From a virus, in the IMG/VR virus record IMGVR_UViG_3300024317_000014, positions 1-28,063 of that record: DNA of 28,063 nucleotides. The stretch is one strand, 5' to 3'. How positions within the stretch are numbered: position 1 is the first letter of the stretch; every line of letters starts with the position of its first letter. Positions 23,699 through 28,063 of the stretch are shown here, piece after piece. The position numbers and the translations under genes were made by a program. The notes below the pieces were generated by a model. The model saw only the letters and a list, made by a program, of their open reading frames with translations, had not been told where the DNA came from and ran no database searches.

Positions 23699-23727
23699 AT
23701 TATATTGTCAAATTCAACTTCTGTCAA
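23699..23727 (-). promoter_or_regulatory. Consensus promoter toward the LuxR-type gene
   Basis: On the minus strand TTGACA (23727-23722), 17 bases, then TATAAT (23704-23699): a perfect sigma-70 consensus promoter. Transcription would run left through the structured element. TTGTCA at 23705-23710 on the plus strand may serve a weaker divergent promoter. Confidence 0.85.
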
Positions 23728-23762
23728 GAATTATTATTTTCTGGGTATTTTACGGTTGAAAA

Positions 23763-23777
23763 CCGTAATAATTACAG
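23763..23777. repeat. Dispersed palindrome, copy 14
   Basis: CCGTAATAATTACAG, in the leader of the plus-strand gene at 23872. An adjacent ACGGTT-GAA-AACCGT inverted repeat (23752-23766) overlaps its left end. Confidence 0.95.
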
Positions 23778-23871
23778 TGGTTTAGGGTATTTTGGCCTAT
23801 TTCGTACGGATTCTGGTCGATTTTTCTTGCAATTCTCTGAATTTCGCCTTACTCTTGGATCAGGAGGCGAT

Positions 23872-24120
23872 ATGAACACTGGATTACAGACCACTCTCTG
23901 CCCTTCTTGCAGCCGGAACACTCCACGCGAGACGCATGTTTGCGTATTTTGCGGCTGCTCCACCTCCACCAGTACCTTTGCCGAGATCGCTGAGACTCCC
24001 GAAGCGCCTATTTGGCATCCTTGGGTGGTCATATACACCGAACAGGGCAGCGTTCCTTATGTTCTTGACAAGATTGAGATGGATACACGACGGGAGTTAA
24101 CCGCGACGCGGGATAACTGA
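23872..24120 (+). CDS. Small zinc-ribbon protein (82 aa)
   Basis: The start at 23872 has a perfect AGGAGG five bases upstream; a longer frame beginning at 23671 has no such site and crosses a repeat. The 82-residue protein has C10-x2-C13 and C24-x2-C27, a compact zinc ribbon (LCPSCSR then CVFCGCS). A Trp/Pro segment (PIWHPWVVIYTEQG) and a charged C-terminus follow. It is one of several small Cys-pair proteins here. Zinc binding is likely; a role in transcription or assembly is a guess. Confidence 0.82.
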   Translation: MNTGLQTTLCPSCSRNTPRETHVCVFCGCSTSTSTFAEIAETPEAPIWHPWVVIYTEQGSVPYVLDKIEMDTRRELTATRDN

Positions 24121-24278
24121 CCCCGGAGGAGAGAGTGAGAGAGCGCTTGTCGCCTCAAGGTCACGAGGGAGGGGAACTTTCTCCAGAACTCCTCTAAATC
24201 GTAGACCACTCAATATCTTCACCTGTTCTTTCGATCTGTGCGTTTCCTCAGTAGACCTACTTCCTGTCTATCTCTCAA

Positions 24279-24314
24279 AAGGGGCAGTTCAAACCAATTC
24301 CCATGCTGCCCCTT
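24279..24314. terminator. Hairpin terminator between convergent genes
   Basis: AAGGGGCAG (24279-24287) pairs with CTGCCCCTT (24306-24314). On the minus strand it is followed by TTTTGAG, so it best serves the gene at 24322-24462. Confidence 0.65.
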
Positions 24315-24321
24315 CCTTCAT

Positions 24322-24462
24322 TTACCTCATCATCTGGCTCAAGAACCAGAAGAACACCCCTAACCATCCCAGGCTTAGCCTAGACGGGGCTGTTGGTAAG
24401 CCTACTGCCGCGCAAAGCACGCATATAACCGCTATCACTTGCAGGATCAACGTTGGATTCAT
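24322..24462 (-). CDS. Small membrane protein (46 aa)
   Basis: A minus-strand ATG at 24462-24460 is preceded by GGAGG with a four-base spacer, a near-ideal ribosome site. The 46-residue product has two hydrophobic segments: MNPTLILQVIAVICVLCAAVG, then LGWLGVFFWFLSQMM, joined by a short turn with PTAPSRLS. This is a hairpin-type small membrane protein, holin-like in size and topology, but there is no lysis gene nearby. Palindrome copy 15 lies 22 bases upstream and a terminator hairpin 8 bases downstream, giving a complete small transcription unit. Confidence 0.75.
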   Translation of the reverse strand: MNPTLILQVIAVICVLCAAVGLPTAPSRLSLGWLGVFFWFLSQMMR

Positions 24463-24483
24463 AGAACCTCCGATTCGATCGTA

Positions 24484-24498
24484 CTGTAATTATTACGG
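24484..24498. repeat. Dispersed palindrome, copy 15
   Basis: CTGTAATTATTACGG, just upstream of the small membrane protein gene at 24322-24462. Confidence 0.95.
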
Positions 24499-24910
24499 TT
24501 TTGCTGGATATTGGTTAGTCTGAAGATAACCTCCCCCTCACCTCTTTTGCGCTGGAGTCCCGCCCGCTTTCATGTGACTCCCAAAACATCTATTAGGAGA
24601 TTCCCTGATATACGTACTCGGGGCAATCCCTTATTACCAACTGTAATAATTACACTTCATACACGTGTACATTTGCGAAGTGGCCGTTTACGGCCACTGA
24701 GCACCCAGGCACCCGGATATATGCGGAGCGGTGCACCGTGCGCACCTACCGACCTCTGCGTCACAAGAAACGGCACTCTACGGTGACTCAGTGCGGAGTG
24801 TCCGCACCACTTTCCGCACTTGAGACACACTCCTATGCCGAGTGGACAGTAGACTAACAGCTAGAAAAATCAGAAAAGTAGCACCACAGAAAAGTGTGTG
24901 TGCATAACTT
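24499..24910. other. Non-coding, palindrome-rich stretch
   Basis: No convincing gene. It contains palindrome copy 16, the perfect palindrome TACACGTGTA (24660-24669), an 8-bp stem AGTGGCCG-TTTA-CGGCCACT (24679-24698), and a 7-bp stem GTGCGGA-GTG-TCCGCAC (24791-24807) with a further CCGCAC at 24814-24819. Frames crossing this stretch have poor composition and no ribosome sites. It flanks the iteron array and may belong to the same origin or control region. Confidence 0.6.
24641..24655. repeat. Dispersed palindrome, copy 16
   Basis: CTGTAATAATTACAC, followed within five bases by the TACACGTGTA palindrome. Confidence 0.95.
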
Positions 24911-25004
24911 TGTGGAAAACCACTAGTCTCCTGTGGAAAACAAATCAATCCTGTGGAAAACTCGTAGTATTCTGTGGAAATAAAGGCGAATAAAAAGGCG
25001 AATA
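24911..25004. other. Candidate replication origin: four phased DnaA-box-like iterons
   Basis: TGTGGAAAA occurs at 24911, 24932 and 24952, and TGTGGAAAT at 24973, spaced 21, 20 and 21 bases, all on one face of the helix. The reverse complement TTTTCCACA fits the DnaA box consensus TTWTNCACA. Directly after lie two 11-bp repeats AAAGGCGAATA (24982-24992 and 24994-25004) in A/T-rich sequence. Ordered iterons plus an A/T-rich repeat region is the classic layout of a replication origin. The initiator could be host DnaA or a phage protein not in this window. Confidence 0.65.
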
Positions 25005-25179
25005 GACCAGTATGGCCGTGTGCATCACATGCCAAGTGCGCATAGTATGAGAAGCAAAATAAACAAAACACGCAAACGGATAGAGGCACCCTAAGGGCAG
25101 GACTACTCTTAGGGACACTAACGGTAAGGGCGGGAGACGAGATTCGCGCCACGCGCTAGGTACAGTGGGGAGATAAGCT

Positions 25180-25305
25180 ATGGGCTCCTCTGCGCGATAC
25201 ATACACTACTACCCTGTGTGGAGAACTAACCCGAACGGGACCACAGGGTACGGTGTCAAATACTACCAAGACGTGCTACCGAGTCTGATACGGTGGATGG
25301 ACTAG
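25180..25305 (+). CDS. Possible small protein (41 aa)
   Basis: ATG at 25180 is preceded by GTGGGGAGA with a good spacer. The product begins MGSSARYIHYYPVWRTNPNG and ends LPSLIRWMD, rich in Tyr and Trp. The frame coincides with the structured hairpin at 25211-25249, so it may instead be chance within an RNA gene. Confidence 0.35.
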   Translation: MGSSARYIHYYPVWRTNPNGTTGYGVKYYQDVLPSLIRWMD

Positions 25306-25635
25306 TACCGAGAGATCCTCTTACGCTTAAGCGTGGGGATACCAGCGTGCGTAGAGCGGGTGTTTAGACTACGCATAAATCCTAGCGATGAGTTAGGTTT
25401 ACTGAGAGCACGGGGCGAGAGCTTAATTAGCCGTGCACACAGAACGCGGGGATACTAGAGATCATGACTTGCTGATTGATTAAATGGGCAAGGTAGTGGA
25501 ATAGTGAACGGATCAAGTGACTTGGTTGCATTGAACGCCTAACACCTGCAATGACAGTCTACAGACTGAGCACGCGTTAGGGTAGTAGACAGGCCAATAT
25601 CGAATAGATCTAGGAGACAGCCACGATAAAGATAA

Positions 25636-25650
25636 TCGTAATTATTACAC
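25636..25650. repeat. Dispersed palindrome, copy 17
   Basis: TCGTAATTATTACAC, immediately upstream of the terminator hairpin. Confidence 0.95.
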
Positions 25651-25654
25651 TTTG

Positions 25655-25692
25655 AGCGAGGGCGCTAGTAAAGGCCCTCGCTTGTATTTATT
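25655..25692 (+). terminator. Rho-independent terminator
   Basis: AGCGAGGGC (25655-25663) pairs perfectly with GCCCTCGCT (25674-25682), loop of 10, followed by the T-rich TGTATTTATT. The polarity fits a plus-strand transcript. Confidence 0.8.
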
Positions 25693-25701
25693 CCCTTTGG
25701 C

Positions 25702-25924
25702 GGTAGACCTTGGACTACTTCATAAGTCTGGGGTCGTATGAGCTAAGCAGTGCGTACGACTGCTCTTATACGCTTAAACTACCTAGCCCTAGTAGCAGAG
25801 AGATAGACTAACTCGCTTTAACCTTCGGCGATATGCGTAACCAATGTGAGTCTTGATGGCCACTGGACACAGCTAAGCCAACTACGCGACGTTAAGACTA
25901 CCTGATCTAAATCTAAGGTCTACC
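25702..25924 (+). ncRNA. Candidate structured leader or RNA, about 220 nt
   Basis: GGTAGACCTT (25702-25711) pairs perfectly with AAGGTCTACC (25915-25924), closing a 203-base interior. Inside, GTATGAG/CTTATAC plus AGCAGT/ACTGCT form a 13-bp two-step hairpin with a seven-base loop (25736-25771), and AGTCTT pairs with AAGACT (25849-25854 and 25894-25899). No frame of useful length crosses it. It ends seven bases before the ribosome site of the small membrane protein gene, so it may be the leader of that operon, or a separate RNA. The strand is inferred. Confidence 0.5.
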
Positions 25925-25942
25925 ACCTGGGGGAGTAAACAT

Positions 25943-26050
25943 ATGACGCCAGTCGATTCGATCGCCGCTTTTGCTGTACTCATGGCAGTCTACTGCATTG
26001 GACGTGCCATACGGGTGGCCTTTCCACCTAAGACAAAGATGTACCGCTGA
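25943..26050 (+). CDS. Small membrane protein (35 aa)
   Basis: ATG at 25943 follows GGGGGAG with a good spacer. The 35-residue product, MTPVDSIAAFAVLMAVYCIG and then RAIRVAFPPKTKMYR, has one hydrophobic segment and a basic C-terminus, the shape of a single-pass inner-membrane protein with the tail in the cytoplasm. It is the first gene after the structured RNA region and precedes the RNase III gene. Function unknown. Confidence 0.65.
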   Translation: MTPVDSIAAFAVLMAVYCIGRAIRVAFPPKTKMYR

Positions 26051-26125
26051 GTACCTCAGGTGCTATCGCTCAGTGACAGAGTGATAGCTCTTGTCTATTC
26101 AGAGAGTAGACCAACAGGAGAGAAT

Positions 26126-26515
26126 ATGGAACATATGCAACGGGCACTGGTACACTCCAGCGCCGATAACACAGAGAACAATGAGCGATTAGAGTATCTG
26201 GGGGATTCAGTCCTTCAGCTAATTGCCTCAGAGTATCTCTTTAACCTGATGGCTAGATCTACTGAAGGTCAGCTATCCCAGGCTAGGGCGCGGTACGTAT
26301 GCCGCGCCAATCTTGTAGCCGTGGCTCAACGTACGCAGCTCGGACTGAGATTGGTACTCGGTAGATCAGAGTTAATGGATGGAGGGCGCAATAAGCCCAA
26401 CATCCTAGCAGATGCAGTAGAGGCGCAGATTGGAGCCATGTATCTCACGTACGGGATGCAGACTACAAGACAGTGGGTAGTGGATAACATCATGGCTCGG
26501 CCAACAGTTAGCTAG
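26126..26515 (+). CDS. RNase III catalytic domain protein
   Basis: The product matches the RNase III catalytic domain. With ATG 26126 the signature is NNERLEYLGDSVL at residues 18-30 (E20, E23, D27), then TEGQLSQARA (E47), and ILADAVEAQIGAMYL (D96, E99). All six acidic residues expected for the metal site are present. There is no double-stranded RNA-binding domain, so the protein is about half the usual length. I prefer ATG 26126 because AGGAGA lies six bases upstream; a GTG at 26060 would add 22 residues that could complete the first helix. It would cut double-stranded RNA and sits beside likely structured RNAs and hairpin-rich gene junctions. Confidence 0.92.
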   Translation: MEHMQRALVHSSADNTENNERLEYLGDSVLQLIASEYLFNLMARSTEGQLSQARARYVCRANLVAVAQRTQLGLRLVLGRSELMDGGRNKPNILADAVEAQIGAMYLTYGMQTTRQWVVDNIMARPTVS

Positions 26516-26530
26516 CCGTAATTATTACAG
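26516..26530. repeat. Dispersed palindrome, copy 18
   Basis: CCGTAATTATTACAG, starting one base after the RNase III stop codon and three bases before the GGAGG of the next gene. Confidence 0.95.
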
Positions 26531-26543
26531 TTTGGAGGATTCA

Positions 26544-26804
26544 ATGCAGGACTATAACAAGAAAACATATGTGGACTTTGGCCAGCACGTGACTATGGAG
26601 ATTGGCTGGAGTGAAGCGGCCATGCACTTGCAGATTGCAGGCAAGGTGCTGGAAGTTGAGCTAAGACTTACAGCCCCTGACAAGTCTGTATGTGTGGCTC
26701 AGGTCTACAAAGACGGCGCAGAGTACAGCTTCCCAATCACCCCAGGAGAGGCTGGATTCTACTGGGATTCTGACGGGTATTACTACTACCCGCCGAAAGA
26801 GTAA
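26544..26804 (+). CDS. Hypothetical protein (86 aa)
   Basis: ATG 26544 follows GGAGG with a good spacer and is preferred to the TTG at 26532. The product, MQDYNKKTYVDFGQHVTMEI onward, is an acidic, beta-rich small protein with a very aromatic C-terminus (FYWDSDGYYYYPPKE). No motif recognised. It is the first gene after the RNase III gene, with palindrome copy 18 between them. Confidence 0.8.
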   Translation: MQDYNKKTYVDFGQHVTMEIGWSEAAMHLQIAGKVLEVELRLTAPDKSVCVAQVYKDGAEYSFPITPGEAGFYWDSDGYYYYPPKE

Positions 26805-26811
26805 CCTACTA

Positions 26812-26842
26812 GGCTAGGCTTGACAGTATTGTGAGTCTAGCC
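26812..26842 (+). promoter_or_regulatory. Intergenic hairpin before ribosome site
   Basis: GGCTAG (26812-26817) pairs with CTAGCC (26837-26842), with further pairing inside (CTT-ACA with TGT-GAG). The ribosome site GGAGG follows four bases later. It could be a processing site for the phage RNase III. Confidence 0.5.
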
Positions 26843-26858
26843 AATGGAGGATAACTTA

Positions 26859-27227
26859 ATGAAAGCATCATTCGACCCAGAGTATGCGTATCATCTGGGT
26901 TACCATGACGGACTAGAAGACGGCCACAAAGACCCCAAGAGGGACTTTGACAGGGCTAAGACAGACCCACGCACTGTAGCCTATTTCGCAGGGCTCAAGG
27001 CTGGTGTGGCTCAGGCGCAGAAGGAGGGCTTAGATATGCGCTGTTTAGTGCGCTGGGATAAGCCTGGATTCGATACTCCTCAGTGTGAGAGTAAGTCTCA
27101 CTATCTGGCTTTCGCTTACGGCCACGTTATACCGCTGTGCATCAGACACGCTTTCAAGATATTCCTTGACATCGAGGGCAAACCTGATGCCAATCAGTGG
27201 ACAATAATTCCCAAAGACTGGGTGTAA
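26859..27227 (+). CDS. Hypothetical protein (122 aa)
   Basis: ATG 26859 is preferred to ATG 26844 because GGAGG (26846-26850) lies eight bases upstream of it. The protein begins MKASFDPEYAYHLGYHDGLE and has a helix with repeated Gly-Tyr-Asp/His patterns, then a middle with MRCLVRWDKPGFDTPQCES and a C-terminal part rich in His and aromatics. It resembles small hypothetical proteins in phage early regions in style only. No function assigned. Confidence 0.8.
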   Translation: MKASFDPEYAYHLGYHDGLEDGHKDPKRDFDRAKTDPRTVAYFAGLKAGVAQAQKEGLDMRCLVRWDKPGFDTPQCESKSHYLAFAYGHVIPLCIRHAFKIFLDIEGKPDANQWTIIPKDWV

Positions 27228-27238
27228 GTAACCCGCTA

Positions 27239-27260
27239 GGCTGTGCTCACGAGTACAGCC
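27239..27260 (+). promoter_or_regulatory. Intergenic hairpin before ribosome site
   Basis: GGCTGT (27239-27244) and ACAGCC (27255-27260) form an inverted repeat just before GAGGTG and the ATG at 27276, the same layout as at 26812-26842. Confidence 0.5.
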
Positions 27261-27275
27261 GATGAGGTGCTGCTT

Positions 27276-27515
27276 ATGACAGTGATTTACGACGATCTAC
27301 TAGCTTGTCAGGACTGTGTGACAGCCATCGCCAATGATGACTATTCAGGCATGGATGACAGACAAGAGGCCAAGACTCGTAGGGGCATAGAGTCCTGGAG
27401 TAAGAAGGGTTATTTGGTTGTGGGTGATGAGGTAGGCTTCACCCGTGATGGCTGCGACATCTGCGACGATAACCTAGCAGGTGACAAGCACACGGTAAGC
27501 CTGTTAGGCGAGTAA
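27276..27515 (+). CDS. Small Cys-pair (zinc-binding type) phage protein (79 aa)
   Basis: ATG 27276 has GAGGTG six bases upstream and is preferred to a GTG at 27243. The protein has C11-x2-C14 (ACQDCVTAIANDDYSGMDD) and C60-x2-C63 (DGCDICDDNL), so it likely binds one zinc with the pairs brought together. The pattern of a CxxC, AIAN-D-SGM, a helix, then VVGDEVGF and CxxC recalls small hypothetical proteins common in actinobacterial phages, which is a weak clue to host type. Function unknown. Confidence 0.82.
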   Translation: MTVIYDDLLACQDCVTAIANDDYSGMDDRQEAKTRRGIESWSKKGYLVVGDEVGFTRDGCDICDDNLAGDKHTVSLLGE

Positions 27516-27527
27516 CTCGCTTGCTAG

Positions 27528-27542
27528 CCGTAATTATTACGG
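27528..27542. repeat. Dispersed palindrome, copy 19
   Basis: CCGTAATTATTACGG, extended by GCTAG (27523-27527) and CTAGC (27544-27548) into a longer inverted repeat just before the ribosome site of the next gene. Confidence 0.95.
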
Positions 27543-27562
27543 TCTAGCACTGAGAGGTGCTT

Positions 27563-27796
27563 ATGAGTTTTGATTTAACTGCCGCTGTGTATGTGTTCTG
27601 TAGCAACCACCACAGCGGGCAGTGGTCTCGGGGTTACAGAATCATGAGCCGAATAGCTAAGCGAGGGCTAAGGCTCACAGATAACGCCTGGGAAGCTATA
27701 CAGTACGGCACGGGCAGGGGTAAGGCAGAGTGGGAGTTAGCCCACATTTATTACCTGAATCTGGAGGGGATGACTCGATGGAGAGAGCATCTCTAA
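27563..27796 (+). CDS. Hypothetical protein (77 aa)
   Basis: ATG 27563 follows GAGAGGTGCTT and is preferred to an earlier in-frame start. The product, MSFDLTAAVYVFCSNHHSGQ onward, is helical, with basic residues in the middle and an aromatic C-terminus (YYLNLEGMTRWREHL). No family recognised. It continues the plus-strand operon after palindrome copy 19. Confidence 0.75.
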   Translation: MSFDLTAAVYVFCSNHHSGQWSRGYRIMSRIAKRGLRLTDNAWEAIQYGTGRGKAEWELAHIYYLNLEGMTRWREHL

Positions 27797-27812
27797 TCAT
27801 CAGGCTACGCCC

Positions 27813-27956
27813 ATGCGGTGTGGCCGAATGAGGTGGAGGGCCTATCCGAGGATGAGCAGACAACACCCGTACACTCCAACATGCAGATGCCAGCGCTGTA
27901 AGGCGGTAAAGCGTATGGTAGAGAATCTACCGCTGAAGAAAGGGGGTAAGGCATGA
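27813..27956 (+). CDS. Small Cys-rich basic protein (up to 47 aa)
   Basis: The frame from ATG 27813 ends at 27956 and overlaps the next gene as ATGA, which supports translation. It has a Cys cluster TCRCQRCKAVKRM and a basic C-terminus (LPLKKGGKA). The true start may be ATG 27828 or 27852; the region has GGTGGAGGG before the latter. Possibly a nucleic-acid-binding zinc knuckle; not recognised. Confidence 0.55.
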   Translation: MRCGRMRWRAYPRMSRQHPYTPTCRCQRCKAVKRMVENLPLKKGGKA

Positions 27957-28063
27957 GTGACGCTATGTTGCTGGGGCTAACAGTCGCCATGGTCATAACC
28001 GTGACGGTGATAGTCGCCAATGAATGTATCAAGGGCCTACAGCGCTGGAATCGGCGGCGCAAG
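27953..28063 (+). CDS. Partial small membrane protein, runs off the right edge
   Basis: ATG 27953 overlaps the previous stop as ATGA and follows AGGGGGTAAGGC. The visible 37 codons encode MSDAMLLGLTVAMVITVTVI followed by VANECIKGLQRWNRRRK, a single hydrophobic segment and then a basic cytoplasmic tail. No stop before the window end. Confidence 0.6.
   Translation, partial: MSDAMLLGLTVAMVITVTVIVANECIKGLQRWNRRRK

Larger units (their letters stand above)
25089..25682 (+). ncRNA. Candidate large structured RNA with terminator
   Basis: Stems in order: CCCTAAG/CTTAGGG (25089-25114); a bulged hairpin closed by ACCCTG/CAGGGT (25211-25249); ATCCTC-ACGC with GCGT-GGGGAT (25315-25340); an 8-bp stem including one G-U (25347-25354 with 25369-25376); AAA-CCTA with TAGG-TTT (25377-25400); GCACGG/CCGTGC (25408-25436); CCTAAC/GTTAGG (25538-25581) enclosing CAGTC-TACA-GACTG (25555-25568). 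It ends at a strong terminator hairpin. Apart from one possible 41-residue frame it is non-coding. The sequence supports an RNA gene of up to 600 nt, but strand and ends are inferred from the terminator. I cannot match it to a known family. Confidence 0.5.

Noticed and set aside
24135-24197. 20-codon GTG frame after GGAGGAGAGA
   Set aside because: The ribosome-like sequence is good but the product is too short and low in complexity to support.
24511-24786. Plus-strand frame of 91 codons
   Set aside because: It crosses palindrome copy 16 and two perfect palindromes, has no ribosome site, and has an Arg/Pro/Ser-rich composition typical of chance frames.
24778-25152. Minus-strand frame of 124 codons across the iterons
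   Set aside because: It reads straight through the four iterons and hairpins, has no ribosome site, and its hydrophobic Phe/Cys/Ser composition reflects the repeats. The iteron array explains the sequence better.
25089-25924. tRNA genes in the non-coding right region
   Set aside because: I looked for acceptor stems with a GGTTCRANNCC-type T-arm and found none; the helices do not fit a cloverleaf.
26060-26125. GTG at 26060 as the start of the RNase III gene
   Set aside because: It has no ribosome site, while ATG 26126 has AGGAGA at a good distance. The longer start remains possible because it would complete the first helix.
26820-26825. TTGACA as a -35 element in the plus operon
   Set aside because: No -10-like hexamer lies 16-18 bases downstream; the sequence is part of the intergenic hairpin.
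1714-27542. Dispersed palindromes as a CRISPR array, an insertion element or terminators
   Set aside because: Copies are 0.15-4 kb apart, not 60-70 bp; there are no flanking direct repeats or transposase genes; and the site is followed by no T-run and lies inside expressed genes.

Overview
This window is a large part of a tailed-phage (siphovirus-type) genome or prophage. A late structural operon fills roughly positions 1-22308 on the minus strand: terminase small and large subunits, portal, prohead protease with an internal scaffold start, decoration protein, HK97-fold major capsid, head-tail connectors, tail terminator, tail tube, frameshifted tail chaperones, a 1295-residue tape measure, a tail hub and adhesin-like tail proteins. 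The last gene runs off the left edge. The host cannot be named from the sequence. No integrase, lysis cassette, replication protein or complete immunity repressor is visible here.

Layout: 1-10551 tail tip, adhesins and tape measure; 10538-14258 tail chaperones, tail tube, a glycosyltransferase with a zinc finger, and connectors; 14255-20336 head genes; 20438-22308 terminase; 22325-22358 a consensus promoter that probably drives the late operon. Positions 22429-24462 are a switch-like region of short divergent genes: a LuxR-type HTH protein with a structured leader, small zinc-ribbon proteins and a small membrane protein. Positions 24641-25004 are palindrome-rich and hold four phased DnaA-box-like iterons, a candidate replication origin. 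Positions 25089-25924 hold almost no coding sequence but many strong helices and one terminator, suggesting one or two structured RNAs. Positions 25943-28063 are a plus-strand operon of small proteins, including a complete RNase III catalytic domain; it runs off the right edge.

The most striking feature is a dispersed site. The exact 11-mer core GTAATWATTAC (W = A or T), usually within the palindrome CCGTAATTATTACGG, occurs 19 times between 1714 and 27542. It lies in nearly every real intergenic gap on both arms. Where the late genes are packed without gaps it is built into coding sequence, always in one reading frame, encoding Thr-Val-Ile-Ile-Thr in four unrelated proteins. One copy supplies the -10 region of the likely late promoter. 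This looks like a genome-wide operator network, analogous in layout to the stoperators of cluster A mycobacteriophages but with a different, palindromic sequence. A second theme is RNA: the phage RNase III sits beside the putative structured RNAs, and hairpins precede the ribosome sites of the following genes.
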